DNA from: a virus
DNA length: 24,982 bases
Reading direction: 5' to 3' (one strand)
Virus record (IMG/VR): IMGVR_UViG_3300030380_002403
Span: 3,016-27,997 of that record
Shown here: positions 6,158 to 14,029 of the stretch, piece by piece
Numbering within the stretch: position 1 is the first letter of the stretch
Layout: each line of letters begins with the position of its first letter
Notes under the pieces: model-generated
The model's input: only the letters and a program-made list of their open reading frames with translations
What the model was told of the DNA's origin: nothing
The model's database searches: none
Translations under genes and position numbers: made by a program

Positions 6158-7896
6158 TGCCAGATTATTCTCAAGTTCAACCTGCAGCGTTTAACTGTGA
6201 GGGTGGCTTAGTTTTAAATCGTTCTACCTTTTTAATGCAACCAGGAGAAGCATTAGAGTTAGAAAACTTTGAGCCTGACATTGAAGGTGGTTATAGGAGA
6301 ATAAATGGTTTTCGTAAACATGTAAATCATCAAGTACCTCAAACATCTGACTCTGGCGAAAAGATATTGATGGTTGCTACCTTTGCAGATAAAATATTAG
6401 CAGCTAGAGGTGAAAAAATATTTAGTTCTGCATCTACTGAGCTTGCAGTTAAAATTGTTTCTAGTACAGGCATGACAGGTTCTGGAACTATAACGGTAGA
6501 CTCTACTACAGGATTTTCTTCTAGTGGAACATTACAAATTAACAGTGAAATATTTACGTACACTGGTGTTACCTCTACTACTTTTACAGGAGTAACTCGT
6601 GCTGCGTCAAGTACAACTGCTGCTAATCATGCTCTTGACGATGTAGTGTCAGAGTCTTGGACTGAAAGAGATACTGGTAGAACTAGTGCAAGTAAATACA
6701 GTTTTGAAAGATATAACTTTGATGGTAACGAAAAAATTATTGTTGTTGATGGTACAAATGCCCCAACTATTTTTAACTCTTCTTTATCAGCGACAGATGT
6801 TAGTGAAAGTTCTGTAGCAGGTTCTACAATAGTAGTAGCTTTTAAATCTCATATGTTTTATGCAGGTAAGTCTACTACACCACAGACCTTAGTATTTAGT
6901 GAACCTTTTGACGAAGATGGTTTTCAATCAGGTGATGGTGCAGGAACTATTAAAGTAGATGATAATATTGTTGGACTAAAAGTATTTAGGGATTCTTTAT
7001 TTATATTTTGTGAAAATAGAATATTTAAAATGACAGGATCTACTCTTAGTGACTTTGCTATACAACCAGTTACTAGAGACATTGGTTGTGTAAACAAAGA
7101 TACTATACAGGAATTTGCAGGTGACTTATTATTCCTTGGTCCTGATGGACTTAGAACCGTTGCTGCTACTGCAAGAATTGGTGATACGGCTCTTGGTGCT
7201 ATTACACAGAATGTGCAGTCTATATTTGATGCTAACATTAAAGACTCTACAGTATTTGATAGTGTAGTTATTCCAGATAAAACACAATACAGAATATTTT
7301 TTTCAAAAGCAGGACAAGGTGAAAACTTAACTAGAGGGATTGTTTGTGTTAGAAGAGCAGATAAGTTTGAGTTTTCTGAAATACGTGGGATAAAACCTGC
7401 AGCAACAGATGCTTTAGTTGTCGATGGAGATGTAAGAGTTATACATGGTGACTTTTCAGGATATGTTCATAGACAAGAAAAAGGCAACACCTTTGATGGC
7501 ACAGCAATACTAGCTAGATACAGAAGCCCCGATTTAAGTTTTGGAGATACTGGTGTTAGAAAACACATGCAAAGAGTTATCCTTAATTTTAAACCCGAGT
7601 CAGCAATAGATGCAGATTTATTTGTTCGATATGATAATGAGGCTTCTGACTCAGCAAGACCTGCAGCATATGCTTTAGATAGTTCTCAAGTTGCGGCACA
7701 GTTTGGTTCTGCAACTTTTAGTACATCTAGTAGTGCCGCACAGTTTGTGTTTGGTGGTCCTTCACAGCCACTTGTAAGACAGTCAGTAGAAGGATCAGGT
7801 TTTTCTGTTGCATTAAGAATTAAAGATGGTGGCGAGACAGCACCATATTCCCTAAAAGGGTTTCAATTAGAATATCAAGTAGGAGCAAGACGTTAG
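6157..7896 (+). CDS. Tail nozzle protein, tail tubular B-like
   Basis: This 579-aa protein is translationally coupled to the connector gene. It opens with CEGGLVLNRSTFLMQPGEALELENFEPDIEGGYRRINGFRKH, a pattern I know from nozzle or stabilising proteins of short-tailed phages (broken here only by length: residues 14-54). Residues 98-166 form the same beta module found in the connector. The rest is beta-rich, with repeated strands such as NEKIIVVDGT, HMFYAGKSTT, DSLFIFCENRIFKMT and DLLFLGPDGLRTV, compatible with a propeller platform. The C-terminal part (from RSPDLSFGDTG) is also beta. Such proteins form the tube tip below the connector and hold the fibres. T7 gp12 is longer (794 aa). The role is inferred. 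Confidence 0.6.
   Translation: MPDYSQVQPAAFNCEGGLVLNRSTFLMQPGEALELENFEPDIEGGYRRINGFRKHVNHQVPQTSDSGEKILMVATFADKILAARGEKIFSSASTELAVKIVSSTGMTGSGTITVDSTTGFSSSGTLQINSEIFTYTGVTSTTFTGVTRAASSTTAANHALDDVVSESWTERDTGRTSASKYSFERYNFDGNEKIIVVDGTNAPTIFNSSLSATDVSESSVAGSTIVVAFKSHMFYAGKSTTPQTLVFSEPFDEDGFQSGDGAGTIKVDDNIVGLKVFRDSLFIFCENRIFKMTGSTLSDFAIQPVTRDIGCVNKDTIQEFAGDLLFLGPDGLRTVAATARIGDTALGAITQNVQSIFDANIKDSTVFDSVVIPDKTQYRIFFSKAGQGENLTRGIVCVRRADKFEFSEIRGIKPAATDALVVDGDVRVIHGDFSGYVHRQEKGNTFDGTAILARYRSPDLSFGDTGVRKHMQRVILNFKPESAIDADLFVRYDNEASDSARPAAYALDSSQVAAQFGSATFSTSSSAAQFVFGGPSQPLVRQSVEGSGFSVALRIKDGGETAPYSLKGFQLEYQVGARR
6448..6654 (+). repeat. Beta module, copy 2 (nozzle insert)
   Basis: Second copy of the module at residues 98-166 of the nozzle protein, with the signature GTLQINSEIFTYTG and VTRAASSTTAANHA. 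It has diverged well at DNA level from the copy at 5579-5791. Confidence 0.75.
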
Positions 7897-10479
7897 ATGG
7901 GTAATACATACACGAGACAATCCAGTTTTACAGACGGTGATGTTATTACTGCCGATCTGTTTAACAATGAGTACGATCAACTTTTAGCTGCCTTTGCAGC
8001 AAGCACAGGACACACTCACGATGGCACTGCTGCAGAAGGTGGACCTATTACTAAGCTATTAGGCACAGGTATTACCATTGGTGATGGTACAACTGGTACT
8101 GACATTACAGTAACCTTTGATGGTGAGACTAATGACGGTGAACTTAAATGGATGGAAGACGAAGATTACTTTGAGTTTTCTGATGATATTCTTATTGCCT
8201 CTACAGAAAAAATACAATTTCGTGACACTGCTATTTACATTAACTCTAGCACTGATGGTCAACTTGATCTTGTTGCAGATACAGAAATACAGATTGCTGC
8301 TACCACTGTTGATATAAATGGTAACGTAGATGTATCAGGAACACTTACCGTTGCAGGTGCTGTAGACTTTGGCGATGCTGCATTATCAAATGTAGGTGCA
8401 GTACAGTTAGATAGCATTGCAGGTGATGCTGACTCAAACACAAGCATAGCCTTTAGTGGATCTGATGTAATTACAATTACTGCAGGTGGTGAGACACAAG
8501 TAACATTTAACAATGGATCAATACTTCCTACGACAGATGACGATGTAGATTTAGGATCTAGCTCTTTTGAATTTAAAGATGGTTACTTTGACGGTACACT
8601 TTACGCAGATGCAATAAACTTTAACGGTACAGCTATAAGTGCAACTGCTGCTGAACTTAATATTATGGACGGTGTTACTTCTACCACTGCAGAGTTAAAT
8701 ATACTAGATGGTGCTACAGTAGTTGTAGGAGAGATTAATGCTCTTGATCTAGGTTCTACAGCAATAGGTACAGCCATTAACTCTAAAGCAGTTGTACTAG
8801 ATGCTAACAAAGACTACACAGGTATAAGAAACCTTACTCTTACAGGCGATCTCACTATTGGTGGTGATGATCTTACTATGGGTACTAATACTTCAGGACA
8901 TCTTCTTATTGCAGACGGTACAAACTTTAATCCTACTGGTGTAGGTGATTTATCTGAGATTAGTACAGTTGCTAACGATGACGTGTTTCTTGCTGTAGAT
9001 ACGTCTGGTGGTGGTCTTAAAAAAATTACTCGTAGTACAATAGTTTCTGGTCTTGCTGTTACTGGTGCTGCTATATCTAACGTGGTAGAGGATACTACTC
9101 CACAGTTAGGTGGTGATCTTGATATGAACGGTCAAGACATTGTTACTACATCAAATGCAGACCTTGAGTTAGCCCCAAATGGAACAGGTCATGTAACTGT
9201 ACGTGGTAATACTAATGCAGGTGCAATACAGTTTAATTGCGAAAGCAATAGTCATGGACAAATAGTACAATCTCAACCACACTCTGCTAGTGTTACAAAC
9301 ACTATGTTGTTACCTGCAGGTTCTAGCTCAACCCTAGTATCTAAGGTATCAACAGATACATTAACAAACAAAAGCTTTGGTGACAATGTAAGTTTTGGTG
9401 ATAACAACATTACTAACGTTGGTGACATTGCTTTAGACTCCATCAGTGCTGATGCTACAGATATTAACATAGCTGTTACTGATAACTCAGCTACTGCACT
9501 TACAATTAAACAAGGCTCAGATGCTTATCTTATAATTGACACAGCTAACAGCAGTGAGTCTGTCTCTATCGGCACAGGTATATCTGGTACAGCTATTACA
9601 CTAGGTCACAGTACCTCAGAGGTTACAGTAGCAGACAACCTTACAGTTACAGGTGATTTAACTGTATCAGGTACAACTACAACGGTAAACTCTACAACAG
9701 TAAATCTTAACGATCACAACATTGTTCTTGACAGTGGTAACAGTACATCTGCCGTAATTAATGGTGCAGGTATTACGATAGAGGGTGGTAGTGGAGATGA
9801 CGCTACGTTTACCTATAATACTTCAGGTCCAACGTTTGAGTTAAAACTAGGCTCTAGCCATGAAGATTTACAGGTAGATAAACTTACTGCAAACGGTGGT
9901 CTAGTTGCAGATAATATTACTATTGACGGAACAGAGATAGATTTATCATCTGGAGACTTGACAATTGATGTTGAGGGTGATATAATCCTTGACGCAAATG
10001 GCGGTGACTTTAAGTTTCAAGATGACGGAACTGAGATACTTAGAATCACTAACTCATCTAGTGACGTAATTATTAGACCTGTTGTAGATGCTAAAGATCT
10101 TATCTTTCAACAAAGAGATGGTACAGAGGTAGCTAGGATAGAAGACAATGGTACGTTTAACGTTGTCACAAGTAAACTAGCTATAAACGGAACTGCCATA
10201 ACTTCGACAGCAGCAGAGTTAAATATACTTGACGGTGTAACATCTACTGCTGCTGAATTAAACATACTTGACGGTGTGACTTCTACAGCATCAGAACTAA
10301 ACTTATTAGATGGTGATACTTCTGTTGGTGGTTCAATAACATTGGCAGATGGTGACGGTTTTATAGTTAATGATGGTGGAACAATGAAAACTATTCCTGC
10401 AACAGATGTAAAAACTTACGCTGCAGGTAGTGCTGCCACTAAAGGATTTGCCATTGCTATGGCAATAGTATTTGGATAG
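7897..10479 (+). CDS. Tail fibre protein with AELNILDGV repeats
   Basis: The ATG follows the nozzle stop directly; AGGAG lies at 7881-7885. The 860-aa protein opens with SSFTDGDVITADLFNNEYDQ and GHTHDGTAAEGGP, an N-terminal anchor pattern I know from marine short-tail fibres. The body is a long run of short beta repeats rich in Asp, Thr, Gly and Ser (for example VDVSGTLTVAGAVDFGD and LTVTGDLTVSGTTT), typical of trimeric beta-helical fibres. AELNILDGV-type units occur twice, at about residues 249-285 and 769-807. The C-terminus is short and hydrophobic (AATKGFAIAMAIVFG), with no visible chaperone or enzyme domain. The protein probably attaches to the nozzle and may carry or accompany the receptor-binding proteins encoded downstream. 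Confidence 0.75.
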   Translation: MGNTYTRQSSFTDGDVITADLFNNEYDQLLAAFAASTGHTHDGTAAEGGPITKLLGTGITIGDGTTGTDITVTFDGETNDGELKWMEDEDYFEFSDDILIASTEKIQFRDTAIYINSSTDGQLDLVADTEIQIAATTVDINGNVDVSGTLTVAGAVDFGDAALSNVGAVQLDSIAGDADSNTSIAFSGSDVITITAGGETQVTFNNGSILPTTDDDVDLGSSSFEFKDGYFDGTLYADAINFNGTAISATAAELNIMDGVTSTTAELNILDGATVVVGEINALDLGSTAIGTAINSKAVVLDANKDYTGIRNLTLTGDLTIGGDDLTMGTNTSGHLLIADGTNFNPTGVGDLSEISTVANDDVFLAVDTSGGGLKKITRSTIVSGLAVTGAAISNVVEDTTPQLGGDLDMNGQDIVTTSNADLELAPNGTGHVTVRGNTNAGAIQFNCESNSHGQIVQSQPHSASVTNTMLLPAGSSSTLVSKVSTDTLTNKSFGDNVSFGDNNITNVGDIALDSISADATDINIAVTDNSATALTIKQGSDAYLIIDTANSSESVSIGTGISGTAITLGHSTSEVTVADNLTVTGDLTVSGTTTTVNSTTVNLNDHNIVLDSGNSTSAVINGAGITIEGGSGDDATFTYNTSGPTFELKLGSSHEDLQVDKLTANGGLVADNITIDGTEIDLSSGDLTIDVEGDIILDANGGDFKFQDDGTEILRITNSSSDVIIRPVVDAKDLIFQQRDGTEVARIEDNGTFNVVTSKLAINGTAITSTAAELNILDGVTSTAAELNILDGVTSTASELNLLDGDTSVGGSITLADGDGFIVNDGGTMKTIPATDVKTYAAGSAATKGFAIAMAIVFG
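8636..8735 (+). repeat. AELNILDGV repeats, first cluster
   Basis: Two and a half diverged units (ATAAELNIMDGVTST, TAELNILDGATV, then VGEINALDLGS) in the tail fibre. Confidence 0.8.
10204..10323 (+). repeat. AELNILDGV repeats, second cluster
   Basis: Three tandem 13-residue (39-base) units: TAAELNILDGVTS twice, then ASELNLLDGDTS. They sit close to the fibre C-terminus, and codons differ between units. Confidence 0.85.
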
Positions 10480-10493
10480 AAAGGTAAAAGTAA

Positions 10494-10856
10494 ATGGCAA
10501 CCCCAAATATAATTAATGTAGCGACTATTACTCCAAAGGTAGCAGTTGGTGCAGTGACAACAAGTAGAGCAGACATCGTTGATGTACCTGCAGAAAACTG
10601 TGCAAAAATAAACTCACTTATTATTGCAAACATAGATGGCACTAACTCTGCTGACGTTACTGTTGAAGTTAGTGTAGACAACGGATCAAACTATGTAGCT
10701 ATAGCTAAAACAGTAACTGTAGCTGCTGACTCATCCTTAGTAGTTGTAAGTAAAGACAACGGATTTTATTTAGACGAAACAGATCTTCTTGCAGTCACAG
10801 CCTCTGCAAACAGTGATCTAACATATTTAGTTAGTTACGAACTTCTAGTAGACTAA
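10494..10856 (+). CDS. Small beta-rich virion protein
   Basis: This 120-aa protein starts 14 bases after the fibre stop, with AAAGGTAAAAG upstream. It has alternating strands typical of a beta-sandwich: ADIVDVPAENCAKINSLIIANI, DVTVEVSVDNGSNYVAIAKTVTV, DSSLVVVSKDNGFYLDETDLLAV and a final TASANSDLTYLVSYELL. I recognise it as a protein found near tail fibre genes in many marine phages, function unknown. It could cap or link the fibre, or be a small decoration protein. It is not related by eye to the propeller proteins that follow, and it contains no membrane segment or catalytic motif. Gene order suggests a role in the adhesion apparatus. Confidence 0.7.
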   Translation: MATPNIINVATITPKVAVGAVTTSRADIVDVPAENCAKINSLIIANIDGTNSADVTVEVSVDNGSNYVAIAKTVTVAADSSLVVVSKDNGFYLDETDLLAVTASANSDLTYLVSYELLVD

Positions 10857-10870
10857 TAGAAAGTAGCTTA

Positions 10871-12316
10871 ATGAAAGCTTTTGGTAATATTGCGAAGGAT
10901 GGTCAGGTCAGGGCAGTAGCTTCTGGTGCTTTGACTAATGGTAAACCTGTCTGTATAAATACAGATGGAACTGTTAGTGAAATTACTCAAACGGCTGCAA
11001 GCTTGGGAACAGAAGGTGCTCATAATTCAATAACTTCTGGTTTTTTTGCTTCTGTTTTTGATAGCTCTAACAATAAACACATAATTGTTTATCGCACTAG
11101 CAGTAACATGAGATATGTAGTTGCAACTGTGGCGTCTGATGGTGGTGTTACTTTTGGTACTGATGCCGTAGCAGAGGCAAGTGATAATCAACAAATTAGT
11201 GCGTGTTTTGATAGCACAAACAATAGGATTGTTGTTATCTATAGGCGTGGTGATGATAGCGATCATGGTCATGCATTGGTTGGTTCTTTATCAGGAACGA
11301 CAGTAACTTGGGGAAGTCCTACAGAATTTCAAAGCGCAGCAAAACAAATGGATCTTGATTTCGACAGTACAGCAGGAAAAGTTGTCATTGCTTATGCAGG
11401 AACATCTGAGTATGGAACGGCAATCGTTGGAACGGTTTCTGGTACATCTATTTCATTTGGTTCACCTGTCGTCTATGAAAGTGCTCGTTCTCAGTTGAAT
11501 AGAGTCGTCTACGATAGCACTAACAACAAAACAGTTATTGGGTTTATGGATCAGGATGATGGAGAATATGGTAAAGCTGTTGTTGGAACAGTAAGCGGTA
11601 CATCTATTTCTTTTGGATCAGCAGTAACATTTCATAGTGGTGAAATGAATCGTTTGGGAGGTACATTTGATAGCTCAAATGGCAAAGTAGTTTTTGCTTA
11701 TGGGGATAAAGATAATAGTCAGAAAGGGACAGCAAAAGTGGGGACTGTTTCTGGCACATCTATTTCTTTTGGTTCTGCTTTAGTCTTTGCGAGTGCAGGA
11801 ACTTATGGAGAAGCCTCACCCGACAATGTTGTGTTTGATAGCAACGCTAACAAAGTTATTGTTGTCTTTCCATACACCGTAAGTGGAAGTTATTCAAATC
11901 GTGGTTTTGTGTTCTCATTAAGTGTTTCTGGTACAACGATTGCTGCTGATACAGGAACAGATTTTGCAGGAGCAACAGCGGTCTATCCTGCCATATCGTT
12001 TGACAGCAATGTAAACAAAAGTCTCATAGCTTTTGGTGATGCAGGTAACAGTGAATACGCAACAGCAGTTTCTTTTTCTCCTCTTTCGGGCAACATCACC
12101 TCAGAAAACTTTATAGGTTTTTCAGATGGTGCGTTTGCAACCACTCAGAGTGCATCAATAAACACAGCTAACACAATAGACAGAAACCAAAGTGGCCTCA
12201 CAGCAGGGCAAACATATTTTGTGCAAGCTGATGGTACACTTGGAACATCAGCAGGAAGTCCCTCAATAACAGCAGGAACTGCTATATCAGCTACGGAACT
12301 AATAGTGAAAGGTTAA
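10871..12316 (+). CDS. Propeller adhesin 1 (seven repeats)
   Basis: This 481-aa protein has three parts. An N-terminal module (residues 1-45) contains AVASGALTNGKPVCINTDGTVS. Seven repeats of about 52 residues follow (about 46-407), each with a pattern like VFDSSNNKxVIxYxDxGxSxxG and VGTVSGTSISFGS. A C-terminal module (408-481) runs from ITSENFIGF through GLTAGQTYFVQADGTLGT to ISATELIVKG. Three copies of GTVSGTSISFGS are spaced by exactly 156 bases (11429, 11585, 11741). Seven beta-rich repeats suggest one seven-bladed propeller. Such propellers often bind glycans, and the place after the fibre gene suggests a receptor-binding protein. No enzyme active site is recognisable; a sialidase Asp-box is not clearly matched. 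Confidence 0.75.
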   Translation: MKAFGNIAKDGQVRAVASGALTNGKPVCINTDGTVSEITQTAASLGTEGAHNSITSGFFASVFDSSNNKHIIVYRTSSNMRYVVATVASDGGVTFGTDAVAEASDNQQISACFDSTNNRIVVIYRRGDDSDHGHALVGSLSGTTVTWGSPTEFQSAAKQMDLDFDSTAGKVVIAYAGTSEYGTAIVGTVSGTSISFGSPVVYESARSQLNRVVYDSTNNKTVIGFMDQDDGEYGKAVVGTVSGTSISFGSAVTFHSGEMNRLGGTFDSSNGKVVFAYGDKDNSQKGTAKVGTVSGTSISFGSALVFASAGTYGEASPDNVVFDSNANKVIVVFPYTVSGSYSNRGFVFSLSVSGTTIAADTGTDFAGATAVYPAISFDSNVNKSLIAFGDAGNSEYATAVSFSPLSGNITSENFIGFSDGAFATTQSASINTANTIDRNQSGLTAGQTYFVQADGTLGTSAGSPSITAGTAISATELIVKG

Positions 12317-12319
12317 AGA

Positions 12320-12565
12320 ATGAAAACTATCGTAGAAACATCAACTAAGTTAAGCAAGTATCTACTTGCAGATGACGTAAAAATCACAGCAACGTCAGAT
12401 AATATCACAGTAGGTGATCCTGCTCAGTTTATTATCGCTGATCTCAACAGTGGCAATACTACTATTACAGAGAACGTAACCAACGCACCAAGCGATTGGG
12501 TGGGCAATAAGTATAAGTTAGATGGCTCAACTTGGTCAGCTAACCCTGATTGGGTAGAAGCCTGA
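12320..12565 (+). CDS. Small conserved virion-associated protein
   Basis: This 81-aa protein begins MKTIVETSTKLSKYLLADDV and ends with a short acidic and aromatic part, NKYKLDGSTWSANPDWVEA. It starts 3 bases after propeller gene 1 and ends 22 bases before propeller gene 2. I recognise the N-terminal signature from many marine phage genomes, usually beside fibre genes, with no known function. It might be a fibre assembly helper or a small adapter. It carries no membrane segment. The tight spacing implies co-expression with the two adhesins. Confidence 0.75.
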   Translation: MKTIVETSTKLSKYLLADDVKITATSDNITVGDPAQFIIADLNSGNTTITENVTNAPSDWVGNKYKLDGSTWSANPDWVEA

Positions 12566-12587
12566 AGAAGAAGAGTAGGACTCAATA

Positions 12588-14027
12588 ATGCGTGTCATAG
12601 GCAACGATCAGAATTTACCAAGGCAGGAACACGCTGTAGCTAGTGGTGCGTTGACTAATGGTAAGGCTGTAGTTGTCAATACTGATGGAACTGTAAGCGC
12701 ACCTTTTAGTGCTACAACTATATTTGCTGAAGAAAATGCTCAAAGTAACGCTATAGCTACAGATGGTTCTGGGACTTTTGTTCTTATGTATGCAGGTCCT
12801 GCAAATTCATATACTGGTACGGTTATTGCAGGAACAATTTCTGGAGGTACTGTAACTCTTGGAACTGCAGGAACTTATGCATCAGAATCTAATATACCTA
12901 CTCAAGGGCAATCAGTTGTATATGATCCTGATAGTGACAAGTTTATACTTGTTTATTCTAATGGTGGTCTTGGTAATTACCTAGCGTCTAGAGTTGTAAC
13001 AGTTAGCGGAACGTCAGTTAGTCTTGGAACAGAGGTAGTAATAGAAAGTCGGGCAATAGATCAGAGCACTGCTGTTTATGATACTAGTGCAAACAAAGTT
13101 GTATGTATTTGGAGTGGGGGTCACTCTAGTTATAAAGTAGCAGCAGCCGTTGGTACGGTTAGTGGAACTGATATAAGTTGGGGTACTACAGCTATACTTG
13201 AGGATAATAGGCCTGGAAACAGTATGAGTGTAGTATACGATAGCAACGCAAATAGAAGTGCTGTTTTTTATAGGGATTATTCAAATAACGATGGATACTA
13301 TATTGTTTGCGCTGTTAGCGGCACATCTATAAGTGGTGGATCTAGAGCTACCTTTGCTGCTGCTGATACACATGGTATATCAGCCACGTATGATAGCACT
13401 GCACAAAAAATAGTTATTGCATTTACAGATGTAGGTAATAGTAGCTATGGTTCTGCAATTGTTGGAACAATAGATAATTCAGATAATACAATGTCATTTG
13501 GATCAGAGATTAATTTTTCTGGTACTTCAGCCACTGATTCAATTAGTGCTCAGTATGACAGCACAAATAATAAAACTTTTATCTTCTTTGATAAGGCAAA
13601 TGGTGCTATGACAGGAATAATTGGAACTGTAAGTGGTACATCTATTAGTGTTGGGACAGAAGTAGGAATAAGTAGTAGTAATATAGTCCATACTGATTCT
13701 GCATTTGATAGCAGCGCAGGAAAAGTTCTTCTTGTTTATAAAGACGTTGGAAACTCAAATTATGGGACACTTCAAGCTTTAGACACAAGTCTTGCAACAA
13801 GTAACTTTACTTCAGAAAACTATATTGGCATAACTCGTAGCGGTGCAGCTTCTGGTGCAGGGGCTATTGTAGACACGCAAGGTGCAATAGCTGACAACCT
13901 GTCTGGGCTGACGGCAGGGCAAAGTTACTTTGTTCAAAATGACGGCACACTAGGTACAACGGCTGATGATCCTAGCGTCTTTGCAGGTACGGCTGTGTCA
14001 GCAACTAAATTAATAGTGAAAGGGTAA
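12588..14027 (+). CDS. Propeller adhesin 2 (seven repeats)
   Basis: This 479-aa paralogue of the gene at 10871 has the same plan. The N-terminal module contains AVASGALTNGKAVVVNTDGTVS; seven repeats of about 52 residues follow (about residues 43-405); the C-terminal module runs from FTSENYIGI through LSGLTAGQSYFVQNDGTLGT to VSATKLIVKG. The repeats are more diverged than in the other two genes, with few exact copies of the TVSGTSIS core, yet the count is still seven. The first DNA stretch shared with adhesin 1 includes ttgactaatggtaa (10931 and 12651). It is probably a receptor-binding protein with a different specificity from its neighbours, or a partner in a mixed fibre. No catalytic motif is visible. 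Confidence 0.75.
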   Translation: MRVIGNDQNLPRQEHAVASGALTNGKAVVVNTDGTVSAPFSATTIFAEENAQSNAIATDGSGTFVLMYAGPANSYTGTVIAGTISGGTVTLGTAGTYASESNIPTQGQSVVYDPDSDKFILVYSNGGLGNYLASRVVTVSGTSVSLGTEVVIESRAIDQSTAVYDTSANKVVCIWSGGHSSYKVAAAVGTVSGTDISWGTTAILEDNRPGNSMSVVYDSNANRSAVFYRDYSNNDGYYIVCAVSGTSISGGSRATFAAADTHGISATYDSTAQKIVIAFTDVGNSSYGSAIVGTIDNSDNTMSFGSEINFSGTSATDSISAQYDSTNNKTFIFFDKANGAMTGIIGTVSGTSISVGTEVGISSSNIVHTDSAFDSSAGKVLLVYKDVGNSNYGTLQALDTSLATSNFTSENYIGITRSGAASGAGAIVDTQGAIADNLSGLTAGQSYFVQNDGTLGTTADDPSVFAGTAVSATKLIVKG

Positions 14028-14029
14028 CT

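Noticed and set aside
8059-9470. Several minus-strand frames opposite the tail fibre gene
   Set aside because: They result from the regular low-complexity fibre codons; none has a start signal or recognisable domain.
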